DNA of 13,665 nt from an uncultured Bacilli bacterium (GCA_910586295.1 CAJUGE010000048.1:1-13665); one strand, 5' to 3'; positions 6,490 to 12,702 are shown, counted from the stretch's first letter. Translations and numbers: made by a program. The notes: generated by a model not told the origin, from the sequence alone.

Positions 6490-7698
6490 ATGAATATAGA
6501 AGAATGCTTTGTAATGAAAAAGAAAAATATAATATACTTTGACAATGCTGCCACAACATTTAAACCTAAAAGTGTTATAAACAAAGAATTAGAATACTTA
6601 ACAGAATACACAGCTAATTCACACAGAGGTGACTACAATATTAGTTTTAAAGTGGACGACGAAATAGATAATACAAGAGATTTAGTAGCAAAATTTATAA
6701 ATGCGAAACACAAAGACGAAATAATATTTACATCTAATACTACAGACAGCTTAAACTTAGTAATAAATGGATTCTTTGGATACTACCTAAGCGAAGGTGA
6801 TGAAGTCATAATTACAAAAAGTGAACATGCTTCAAATATACTACCATGGTTAATGTTGAAATTTCAAAAAGGAATAGTAATAAAATACGCTTCACTAAAC
6901 GAAAATAATGAATTAACTTTAGAATCAATAGAAAAAGAAATTACAAAAAAAACAAAGGTAATAAGTATAGCAGAAGTGACTAATGTAGTAGGAGACACAA
7001 GACCTATCAAAGAAATTACTAAACTTGCACATAAACATGGAATATATGTCGTTGTAGATGGAGCACAAAGCGTACCACATAAAAAAGTTGATGTTACAGA
7101 TACAGATATCGATTTTCTAGCATTTTCTGCTCATAAAATGTGTGGACCAACAGGTGTTGGAGTGCTTTATGGAAAAAAACATTTACTATCTAAAATCGTA
7201 CCAACAAAATTTGGTGGAGGAATGAACGAAAACTATAATGACGAAAATATTGAACTATTGCCACTACCATATAGACTAGAAGCAGGAACACCCAATATCG
7301 CGGGAATCATCGCATTTAGTGAATCAATTAAATTTTTAAACGAACTAGGAATGGAGAATATTGAAAGAACAGAAAAATATTTAAGAAGATATTTAATAAG
7401 AGAATTAAAAAAAATACCTTACATAAAAATTTATAATGAATCTAGCACATCTAGCACATCTAGCACAGTACTAATAAATATAGATGGAATAATATCTGGA
7501 GATTTAGGACTTTATCTGAATACAAAGAACATATGTGTAAGAAGTGGCCGTCATTGTGTGAAAATGTTAAGTGACGAAAGCAGTTTCAAAGACACAGTAA
7601 GAATAAGTTTATACTTTTATAACACCTATGAAGAAATTGATGAACTAATCACAGCTTTATCTAAGTATGACGAAATACAAATATTTGCAAAAAACTAA
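6490..7698 (+). CDS. sufS: SufS-type cysteine desulfurase (class V aminotransferase)
   Basis: A 402-residue PLP enzyme that would take sulfur from cysteine, leaving alanine and an enzyme persulfide for Fe-S or thio-cofactor synthesis. Visible features are an N-terminal YFDNAATT, a SEHASNILPW segment with the cofactor-stacking histidine, VVDGAQSV with D190 and Q193, the PLP lysine K216 in FSAHKMCGPTG, and the active-site cysteine C356 in RSGRHCV (R351-C356). The RxGxHC context and the length point to the SufS/CsdA group rather than NifS/IscS. AGGTGAG just before ATG 6490 supports the start; a second ATG at 6514 is less likely. No sufB, C, D or U lies alongside, so its acceptor is elsewhere. 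A triple SST repeat interrupts residues 318-326. Confidence 0.9.
   Translation: MNIEECFVMKKKNIIYFDNAATTFKPKSVINKELEYLTEYTANSHRGDYNISFKVDDEIDNTRDLVAKFINAKHKDEIIFTSNTTDSLNLVINGFFGYYLSEGDEVIITKSEHASNILPWLMLKFQKGIVIKYASLNENNELTLESIEKEITKKTKVISIAEVTNVVGDTRPIKEITKLAHKHGIYVVVDGAQSVPHKKVDVTDTDIDFLAFSAHKMCGPTGVGVLYGKKHLLSKIVPTKFGGGMNENYNDENIELLPLPYRLEAGTPNIAGIIAFSESIKFLNELGMENIERTEKYLRRYLIRELKKIPYIKIYNESSTSSTSSTVLINIDGIISGDLGLYLNTKNICVRSGRHCVKMLSDESSFKDTVRISLYFYNTYEEIDELITALSKYDEIQIFAKN
7441..7467 (+). repeat. Triple 9-bp tandem repeat in the cysteine desulfurase gene
   Basis: Three perfect head-to-tail copies of TCTAGCACA encode SSTSSTSST (318-326), between the large and small domain regions of the enzyme. 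The copies are in frame, so slippage would add or remove three residues at a time. Confidence 0.95.
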
Positions 7699-7714
7699 AA
7701 ATATACTAAAATTG

Positions 7715-7756
7715 AAAATTGAGAGGCAAAATGCCTTTCAATTTTTAAAATTGAAA
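7715..7756 (+). terminator. Terminator-like hairpin with an overlapping alternative hairpin
   Basis: Stem 1 pairs 7715-7727 with 7733-7745 (13 bp with one G-U, AAAAT loop) and ends in a T run (7742-7746), so it can terminate the cysteine desulfurase transcript. Its right arm (7736-7745) is also perfectly complementary to 7747-7756, giving a second, mutually exclusive hairpin. The rest of the gap to 7832 is AT-rich and holds no gene I can support. Confidence 0.65.
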
Positions 7757-7832
7757 GCTTTTAAGTATTTAAATAACAACAAAGTGCATAAAAAAATACT
7801 GAAAATAGTCTCAAAAATTCAATTTTGCGAGT

Positions 7833-7862
7833 TTGACATTACAATATCAAGCATGATAAAGT
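7833..7862 (+). promoter_or_regulatory. ssb promoter
   Basis: A perfect TTGACA (7833-7838), then after 18 bp TAAAGT (7857-7862) with TG at 7854-7855 as an extended -10. A GATAAA at 7855-7860 with 16-bp spacing is an alternative -10. Confidence 0.6.
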
Positions 7863-7883
7863 GTTAACCAGAAAGGAGGTATT

Positions 7884-8237
7884 ATGCTTAATAATGTTGT
7901 AATAGTAGGGAGACTTACTAAAGATCCAGAAGTAATAGAAACAGAAAAAGGAAACAAAAGAACATTTATAATAGTAGCAGTTCCAAGACCATTTAAAAAT
8001 ATTGATGGAATATATGAAACAGATTTCATAAAATGTATACTTTGGAATTCGGTTGCTGAACATACTTGTGAGTATTGTAAAAAAGGCGATGTTGTAGGAA
8101 TAAAAGGAAGAATACAAACAAATAACTTTGAACGTGATGACAAAATGGTTTATGTAACAGAAGTAGTAGCGGAAAGAGTAACATTTTTATCAGATAATCG
8201 TAGTAAAACGGAAGAAACAGAAGAAATTAACCAGTAG
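7884..8237 (+). CDS. ssb: Short single-stranded DNA-binding protein
   Basis: A 117-residue SSB that binds single-stranded DNA through an OB fold during replication, repair or DNA uptake. The N-terminus MLNNVVIVGRLTKDPEV is the family signature. It continues with a basic/aromatic strand, an ILWNSVAE segment, and KKGDVVGIKGRIQTNNFE followed by VYVTEVVAERVTFL, completing the OB domain by about residue 102. Main housekeeping SSBs have a long flexible linker and a DDDIPF-like acidic tip. Here only a short glutamate-rich stub ending EEINQ follows, so partner docking is probably reduced. The size is like Bacillus SsbB, the competence-associated paralogue. AAAGGAGGT directly before the ATG is a near-perfect binding site. 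No rpsF or rpsR flanks it, again unlike the housekeeping ssb. Confidence 0.9.
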   Translation: MLNNVVIVGRLTKDPEVIETEKGNKRTFIIVAVPRPFKNIDGIYETDFIKCILWNSVAEHTCEYCKKGDVVGIKGRIQTNNFERDDKMVYVTEVVAERVTFLSDNRSKTEETEEINQ

Positions 8238-8249
8238 TTTACATCTAAG

Positions 8250-8278
8250 AGAAATAGAAATGTAAATGTTTTCTATTT
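8250..8278 (+). terminator. Hairpin after ssb
   Basis: A perfect 10-bp stem GAAATAGAAA/TTTCTATTTC (8250-8259 with 8269-8278) and a 9-nt loop. No T tract follows, so it is a weak intrinsic terminator or an RNA-stabilising stem. TTTACAT (8238-8244) can also pair with ATGTAAA (8259-8265). Confidence 0.45.
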
Positions 8279-8291
8279 CCACACTCTCACC

Positions 8292-8320
8292 TTTAAAAAT
8301 ATACTAGAATTTGTTATAAT
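8292..8320 (+). promoter_or_regulatory. Promoter of the XRE-phosphorylase gene
   Basis: A consensus TATAAT (8315-8320) preceded by TGT, forming an extended -10. TTTAAA (8292-8297) at 17-bp spacing is a weak -35. The transcript would begin about 10 bases before the ATG at 8338. Confidence 0.65.
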
Positions 8321-8337
8321 CATAATGGTGATAATAA

Positions 8338-9909
8338 ATGCTAGTAGGAAGAAGATTAAAAGAATTAAGACGAGTATTCGGAATAACTCAACAAGAGTTG
8401 GGTAATATTCTGAATGTCACAAAAGCCACAATATGTTGTTATGAGAAAGAAACTCGTACACCAACCTTAGAAAATTTAATTGATCTCTCTGATTACTTTG
8501 AAGTAACAATTGACTATTTGCTCGGTCGAGATTATCTTGTTAGAGACAATAAAACAGGTAAAAATATATTTATAAGTAAAGAGCAATATGAATCTACAAA
8601 TTTAACCCCTAACGCTTTACAAGGTGAGAGTATGAAAGTAGAAAACATAAATGAAAAACTAAAAAGTGGAAACTTGCTATCTGAAAAAGAAATTGATTAT
8701 ATGGTATCAAACTACACATCAGGAGAAATAAAAGATAAAGAAATGAGCGAATTTTTACTACTTATAAAAGAAAAAGGACTATCTTATGAAGAGACATTCT
8801 ACTTAACTAAGTCCATGATAAACAGTGGTGATATTTTAGATTTAAGTAAAATAAACAGACCAGTAGTTGATAAACACTCGACTGGTGGGGTAGGAGATAA
8901 GTTAACACTTATAATTTCTCCAATAATTGCTTCTTTAGGACTTGGTGTCGCAAAAATGAGTGGTCGCTCTTTAGGATTCACTGGTGGAACAATAGATAAA
9001 TTGGAAAGTATCCCAGGATACAAAGTTTCACTAACAAATGAAGAGTTTATTAAGCAGGTAAATGAAATCGGAGTAAGTATAATAAGTCAAACAGGAACAC
9101 TAGCACCTGCTGATAAAAAAATATATGCTTTAAGAGATGAAATAGGTGCAGTAGAGTCAATACCATTAATCGCAAGCAGTATAATGAGTAAAAAAATTGC
9201 AAGTGGTGCACCTAACATAGTAATAGATTTAAAAGTTGGTAAAGGTGCTTTCATGGAAAATATAGAAAATGCAACTAAACTTGCAGAATACATGATTAAT
9301 ATAGGAAAATACTTTGATAGAAAAGTCGTGTGTGTGCTAACGGATATGAACACTCCTCTAGGAAATACAGTAGGAAATAGTATAGAAGTAAAAGAAGCAG
9401 AAAACTTCTTTCTAGGAAGAAGAGATAAAAGACTTAATAATCTTGTAATTAGTATTACTTCTAATATGCTTTCAGTAGGAAAAGATATACCTTTAAGCTC
9501 TGCTAAATTACAAGTTGAAAAAGTTTTAGAAGATGGAAGTGCAAAAAATAAATTCTATGAATGGATTGCTACTCAAGGAGGTAACATAAAAGGAGTAACT
9601 CTAGCAAAAAATAAATTGACCATCAAAGCAACAAAAGAAGGATATGTTACAGAAATAAACCCTATGAAAGTATCAAAACTACTTTTTGACTTAGGAGCAG
9701 GAAGAAAACAAAAAACAGATACAATAGATTTAACCGTAGGAATGGCTTTTATTAAAACTATCAATGAACACGTAAATGTCGGAGATTCACTTATTAACAT
9801 ATTCTATAATAAAGAGATAGAAAATCTAGAAGAACGTGCTAGCGATATTATAAAAATAGAAAGTGATAAGCCAGAAGAAAAAGATATAGTTATAAAATTG
9901 GTAAAGTAA
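8338..9909 (+). CDS. XRE-family HTH domain fused to pyrimidine-nucleoside phosphorylase
   Basis: A 523-residue frame with two clear parts. Residues 4-65 are a Cro/C1-type HTH (LKELRRVFGITQQELGNILNVTKATICCYE...TIDYLLG), which should bind DNA. After a linker (66-98), residues 99-523 are a full-length pyrimidine-nucleoside phosphorylase (Pdp/DeoA family), which splits thymidine, uridine or deoxyuridine with phosphate to give base and sugar-1-phosphate. The phosphate site KHSTGGVGDK is at 179-188, SGRSLGFTGGTIDKLE at 208-223, and R266, S281 and K285 match the base-binding residues of E. coli thymidine phosphorylase. The usual GRGLGHTGGT is altered to GRSLGFTGGT here, with F214 at the conserved histidine position. 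AAGGTGAG (8621-8628) before ATG 8632 could give a separate 425-residue enzyme from the same message. No other deo genes adjoin. Confidence 0.87.
   Translation: MLVGRRLKELRRVFGITQQELGNILNVTKATICCYEKETRTPTLENLIDLSDYFEVTIDYLLGRDYLVRDNKTGKNIFISKEQYESTNLTPNALQGESMKVENINEKLKSGNLLSEKEIDYMVSNYTSGEIKDKEMSEFLLLIKEKGLSYEETFYLTKSMINSGDILDLSKINRPVVDKHSTGGVGDKLTLIISPIIASLGLGVAKMSGRSLGFTGGTIDKLESIPGYKVSLTNEEFIKQVNEIGVSIISQTGTLAPADKKIYALRDEIGAVESIPLIASSIMSKKIASGAPNIVIDLKVGKGAFMENIENATKLAEYMINIGKYFDRKVVCVLTDMNTPLGNTVGNSIEVKEAENFFLGRRDKRLNNLVISITSNMLSVGKDIPLSSAKLQVEKVLEDGSAKNKFYEWIATQGGNIKGVTLAKNKLTIKATKEGYVTEINPMKVSKLLFDLGAGRKQKTDTIDLTVGMAFIKTINEHVNVGDSLINIFYNKEIENLEERASDIIKIESDKPEEKDIVIKLVK
8621..8634 (+). 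promoter_or_regulatory. Internal ribosome binding site and start for the phosphorylase part
   Basis: AAGGTGAG (8621-8628) with ATG 8632 in frame inside the fused gene. The ATG falls exactly where free-standing phosphorylases begin (MKVENINEKL). This suggests either ancestral separate genes now merged, or production of both a fused and a free enzyme. Confidence 0.5.
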
Positions 9910-9934
9910 AGTTTCGAGTTAATCGAAGCTTTTT
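9908..9934 (+). terminator. Terminator of the XRE-phosphorylase gene
   Basis: A 10-bp stem with one G-U pair (9908-9917 with 9923-9932), a 5-nt loop and a T run to 9934. It overlaps the stop codon. Confidence 0.8.
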
Positions 9935-9993
9935 AATTATTAAAAGCATTATAAATTTACTATTAAATAAATAAAATATCATAAAATGGTTAC

Positions 9994-9999
9994 TATAAT
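9994..9999 (+). promoter_or_regulatory. Probable -10 box of the cadherin-like gene
   Basis: A consensus TATAAT lies 21 bases before the ATG at 10021. No convincing -35 is seen. Confidence 0.45.
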
Positions 10000-10020
10000 A
10001 AGTGTTATAAAAGGAGAATT

Positions 10021-10818
10021 ATGAAAAAATTATATTTGATATTAACACTATTGATAACTTTTTTTTCATTTACTATAAACAGTAAGGCAATAGCCAATAT
10101 AACTATTAATAATAATACATTAGTACCCGAATTCAACAAAGAAATGAATGTATATAACGTCTTTGTAAACTCGAATATTGAAATAATAACAATAAATATA
10201 ACAAAAGAAGAAAATGAAATAGTTACTGGTGGAGGAAGTATAAGCCTAAAAAAAGGCTTAAATATTATAGAAATAATTTCATATATTAATGAAACTCAAG
10301 AAGAAAAATATACTTTAAACATAACAAGAGGAGAATACAAACAAGATAAAAAAGATGCGACATTAAGAACTCTTACAGTAAGTGGCATAGATATAAATTT
10401 TGACAGTAACACATACTCTTACGAAATAGATACTAATACGGCTAAAAGATTAGATATTACGTACGAAGCAACAAATCCAAATTCTAAAGTTAAGCTTAAA
10501 GGCGATGTAGATTTATTAAAAAAAGAAAATCTAATAGAAATAATTGTAACAAGCGAAGATAAAAAAAGTACTAATACATACACAATAAAAGTAAATAAAA
10601 CAGTAGAAAAAAACAAAGGAGTTGAAAATAAAGAAAGCATATTCGATACTAAACAATTCACATCATTTGAATTAAAACTAATTATTATTGGAATAATCGC
10701 AGGAGCATTAATTATATTAGGGATTCTTTTCTATATATTATTTATAAGAACAAAATATAACTATAAAATTAAATATAAGCCATTTTTTAAAATAAAATGC
10801 TTTAACAAAAAATTCTAA
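10021..10818 (+). CDS. Exported, membrane-anchored cadherin-like beta-sandwich protein
   Basis: A 265-residue predicted cell-surface protein. Residues 1-23 form a signal peptide (MKK, a long hydrophobic core, then NSKA). Two cadherin-like beta-sandwich modules of the PF12733 type follow: a divergent one at about 27-104 (LVPEFNKEMNVYNVFVN ... KYTLNITR) and a clearer one at about 112-193 (DATLRTLTVSGIDINFDSNTYSYEID ... NTYTIKVNK). A single membrane helix at about 218-242 leads to a short, very basic cytoplasmic tail (KYNYKIKYKPFFKIK...). The protein would therefore sit in the membrane with its domains outside, probably for adhesion or cell-envelope interaction. AAGGAG before ATG 10021 supports the start. 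The ligand is unknown. The gene is monocistronic, with its own -10 and a strong shared terminator. Confidence 0.8.
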   Translation: MKKLYLILTLLITFFSFTINSKAIANITINNNTLVPEFNKEMNVYNVFVNSNIEIITINITKEENEIVTGGGSISLKKGLNIIEIISYINETQEEKYTLNITRGEYKQDKKDATLRTLTVSGIDINFDSNTYSYEIDTNTAKRLDITYEATNPNSKVKLKGDVDLLKKENLIEIIVTSEDKKSTNTYTIKVNKTVEKNKGVENKESIFDTKQFTSFELKLIIIGIIAGALIILGILFYILFIRTKYNYKIKYKPFFKIKCFNKKF

Positions 10819-10844
10819 CTCTCTCCAAGTTAGAATTTTTTGTT
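10804..10844. terminator. Bidirectional terminator (perfect 17-bp stem)
   Basis: The arms at 10804-10820 and 10828-10844 are perfect reverse complements with a 7-nt loop and A/T tracts at both ends. The hairpin contains the stop codons of both convergent genes (cadherin-like on plus, XRE on minus). Confidence 0.88.
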
Positions 10845-11057
10845 AATATCTCTAGGATAAGGTTTGATCTCATTTGTGATACCCAAAATATAATCAGTAC
10901 TAGTATTATAAAAATTAGCAATTTTTATTAATATATCTCTAGGTAACCAACGACTTTCAGTTTCGTAACCAGAGTAGGTCCTCTCTGCAATATTTAAAAT
11001 TTTTGCTATATCCTTTTGTTTTAAATCTCTATCTTCCCTTAAATCTTTTAATCGCAT
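10830..11057 (-). CDS. Small XRE-family repressor, probable regulator of the divergent lipoprotein
   Basis: A 75-residue Cro/C1-type DNA-binding protein: MRLKDLREDRDLKQKDIAKILNIAERTYSGYETESR forms helices 1-4, and IANFYNTSTDYILG completes the five-helix HTH by residue 59. The tail has about 16 residues and no sensing or dimerisation domain, so it probably binds as a small homodimer. It is divergent from a large lipoprotein gene. The space between them contains three 15-bp dyads, one of which would cover the repressor's own promoter, so I infer autoregulation plus repression of the neighbour. Minus-strand TAATAT (11079-11074) is a candidate -10; GGGTGAT just before the ATG is a modest ribosome binding site. 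That this protein binds those dyads is inferred from position only. Confidence 0.85.
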   Translation of the reverse strand: MRLKDLREDRDLKQKDIAKILNIAERTYSGYETESRWLPRDILIKIANFYNTSTDYILGITNEIKPYPRDINKKF

Positions 11058-11088
11058 TTTGTATCACCCATAAATATTATTTTCTCAC

Positions 11089-11103
11089 AGTTCATATTGA
11101 ACT
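11089..11103. promoter_or_regulatory. Operator-like dyad site 1
   Basis: AGTTCA-TAT-TGAACT, a perfect 6+3+6 inverted repeat. It ends one base before the -35 of the lipoprotein promoter and overlaps the place where the minus-strand repressor promoter needs its -35. Confidence 0.75.
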
Positions 11104-11104
11104 A

Positions 11105-11133
11105 TTGACTATTAGCTCAAAATGCACTATAAT
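11105..11133 (+). promoter_or_regulatory. Strong promoter of the lipoprotein gene
   Basis: TTGACT (11105-11110), a 17-bp spacer and a perfect TATAAT (11128-11133). Operator-like sites lie immediately upstream, within the spacer and just downstream, the classical arrangement for a repressed promoter. Confidence 0.88.
11114..11128. promoter_or_regulatory. Operator-like dyad site 2
   Basis: AGCTCA-AAA-TGCACT, an imperfect copy of the same 6+3+6 dyad. It fills the spacer of the lipoprotein promoter and touches the first base of its -10. Confidence 0.65.
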
Positions 11134-11141
11134 CAATATAA

Positions 11142-11156
11142 AGTTCAATTTGAGCT
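11142..11156. promoter_or_regulatory. Operator-like dyad site 3
   Basis: AGTTCA-ATT-TGAGCT, one arm identical to site 1 and one arm with a single change. It lies around and just after the predicted transcription start. TTAGCTCAAA (11112-11121) and TTTGAGCTAA (11149-11158) also form a longer inverted repeat linking sites 2 and 3. Confidence 0.7.
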
Positions 11157-11180
11157 AAGTAAGGGTAGAAAGAGGAAATA

Positions 11181-12572
11181 ATGAAAAGGAAAACATTTTT
11201 ACTTATACTAATATGGTCAATAATACTTACAGGTTGTACAACTAATAATAAAGAAGAAAGCAAACAAGTAGTAGAGACAAATGGTATGTTAAGTTATACC
11301 ATAGATGGAGAGCTTACTACTGAAAAACCCACAAAAGAAGATGGCTATATAGTTAATAAGATAATATGCGATAATGGATCAGACTTAATGTGGGATAACG
11401 ATAATTGGGAAGTAGAACTTACTGAAATAAAGAGTAAAGATAGATGTATAGTAGATTTTACGAAAGATATAAGTACTCCAGGATATAGAATTACAGCAAC
11501 TTCAAATAATACTTCAAGTTTAGATAGTTTGTCAAAAGCCACAACTGAGAATGGAACAGTAATAATATATTCAACATCTACAATAAAAAATGTAAGTGGA
11601 TGTAATGGAAAGATAGAAGGAAACAAAGTAATAGTAAGTAATGTAACAGAAAATCAAACATGTAATATAACAATGGAGCTAACACTAGCAGATGCTATAA
11701 AAGCATCATATCCGCCACAACCAGGAAGAACATCATTTAGTAGTATAGACAATGGAACACCAAAATTATATACAGGAAGTGATGATCAAGGAACAACATA
11801 CTATTTTAGTGGAGATGGAAATAGTATGAACAACTGGGTAAGTTTTGCAGGAAAGCTATGGAGAATAATAAGAATCAATGGAAATGGAAGTGTAAGACTT
11901 TTATATGCAGGAAGTGGAGGAGAAGATGGCTATATAGGAAGTGCAGCATATAATACATCATATAAGCATCCAGCATATGCAGGGTGGAAGTATACAGTAG
12001 GAGGAAGTTCATCAGCAGATAGAGGAAATGAAAATAAGAGTACTGCGTATAGTACAGTAGAGACATGGTATAATGGACTTTCAAGTACAAATAAAAACTA
12101 CATAGATACGGGAGCGATATATTGTAATGATAGAAATCTAGCAAGTGGAAGTTCATATAGTACAAGCGCAACATTCTATTATGCAGCATTTGGAAGACTG
12201 GCAGATAATAAAGCACCAACATTCAATTGTAGTAATACAAGTGATAGATTCACAACATTTGGGTTAATGTCAGCAGATGAAGTAGCATTCGCAGGAGGAA
12301 AATATTACACAAATAGTCCAAAGGCATATTATTACTTAAATGCAAGTGGAGGCAGTTCAATTGGAGACAGTTTTTGGTGGACAATGAGTCCGTCTGGCAG
12401 TGATGGTTCTGCGGTCTTGTTGGCTGTGTTCGGTTCTGGTGCTCCTGGCCGTTTGTTTGCTTACTATGTCGTCAATAGCGGCGTCGTTCGTCCAGTAGTG
12501 TCTCTGAAATCTAACGTACTGGTAACTGGAGGAAGTGGAACAGGAAGCGATCCTTATACGTTGACCTTATAA
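11181..12572 (+). CDS. Large lipoprotein with C-terminal DUF6273-like domain and A-depleted variable segment
   Basis: A 463-residue predicted surface lipoprotein. Residues 1-18 are the signal and ILTGC (15-19) the lipobox. A repeat-like N-terminal region follows (YTIDGELTTEKPTKEDGYIV ... CDNGSDLMWDNDNW ... DRCIVDF), then a Thr/Ser/Asn-rich beta region with paired cysteines (about 95-165). From about 190 comes a DUF6273/C-type-lectin-like domain: WRIIRINGNGSVRLLYAG, TGAIYCNDR, FGLMSADEVAFAGG, FWWTMSPSG (398-406) and a final GVVRPVVSLKSNVL. Codons 408-437 have a very different base make-up, as described for the variable segment. AGAGGA at 11171-11176 supports ATG 11181. Its promoter is surrounded by three operator-like dyads beside a divergent XRE gene. 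A ligand-binding surface receptor diversified by a DGR is my favoured idea; the domain family name is a pattern-based call. Confidence 0.78.
   Translation: MKRKTFLLILIWSIILTGCTTNNKEESKQVVETNGMLSYTIDGELTTEKPTKEDGYIVNKIICDNGSDLMWDNDNWEVELTEIKSKDRCIVDFTKDISTPGYRITATSNNTSSLDSLSKATTENGTVIIYSTSTIKNVSGCNGKIEGNKVIVSNVTENQTCNITMELTLADAIKASYPPQPGRTSFSSIDNGTPKLYTGSDDQGTTYYFSGDGNSMNNWVSFAGKLWRIIRINGNGSVRLLYAGSGGEDGYIGSAAYNTSYKHPAYAGWKYTVGGSSSADRGNENKSTAYSTVETWYNGLSSTNKNYIDTGAIYCNDRNLASGSSYSTSATFYYAAFGRLADNKAPTFNCSNTSDRFTTFGLMSADEVAFAGGKYYTNSPKAYYYLNASGGSSIGDSFWWTMSPSGSDGSAVLLAVFGSGAPGRLFAYYVVNSGVVRPVVSLKSNVLVTGGSGTGSDPYTLTL
12386..12520 (+). other. Candidate DGR variable region (A-depleted segment of the lipoprotein gene)
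   Basis: Bases 12404-12462 (59 nt) contain no A, and 12391-12480 contain only 7 in 90, whereas the 60 bases at 12301-12360 contain 25. Codons here are often NNC or NNT (gtc, ttc, ggc, tac, agc, tct, gct) in a gene otherwise using A-ending codons. The segment sits near the 3' end, between a conserved WWTMSPSG and a conserved RPVVSLKS ending. These are expected properties of a variable region produced by adenine-specific retrohoming. Boundaries are approximate. No template repeat or reverse transcriptase is in the window. Confidence 0.55.
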
Positions 12573-12636
12573 CTGGACAGTTTAGATAAAACGCATATAA
12601 ACAAATGAAAAAAAGACTGAAATCTTCGTCCAGTTA
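12570..12636 (+). repeat. 9-bp inverted repeat downstream of the candidate variable region
   Basis: TAACTGGAC (12570-12578) and GTCCAGTTA (12628-12636) are perfect reverse complements separated by 49 bp, the first overlapping the stop codon. They could be insertion-element ends, the base of a long stem, or a retrohoming-associated structure. There is no T tract for termination. Confidence 0.5.
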
Positions 12637-12682
12637 GTAATCATTTACTAAAAATATGTAGTTTATTACATACAAAAACAGA

Positions 12683-12702
12683 TTTTATAAGCAATTATAA
12701 AA
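12683..12702. terminator. Hairpin downstream of the transposase
   Basis: A perfect 8-bp stem TTTTATAA/TTATAAAA with a GCAA loop lies 12 bases past the transposase stop on the minus strand. It may act as a weak terminator for the insertion element. The rest of 12637-12682 shows nothing I can name. Confidence 0.45.

Noticed and set aside
7667..7867. 66-residue plus-strand frame after the cysteine desulfurase
   Set aside because: It starts inside the preceding gene, has no ribosome binding site, is mostly K/N/I low-complexity sequence, and runs through the terminator hairpin and the ssb promoter.
11875..12222. 115-residue minus-strand frame inside the lipoprotein gene
   Set aside because: Its Y/L/H/M-rich composition is what the reverse strand of this A- and S/Y/N-rich gene gives. 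There is no start context, and the plus-strand gene is well supported.
12386..12520. Variable segment as a frameshift or sequencing error
   Set aside because: The frame stays open into a conserved RPVVSLKS ending and its length fits the domain, so an indel pair is unlikely. Recent transfer of only about 130 bp remains possible but is less natural than a DGR.
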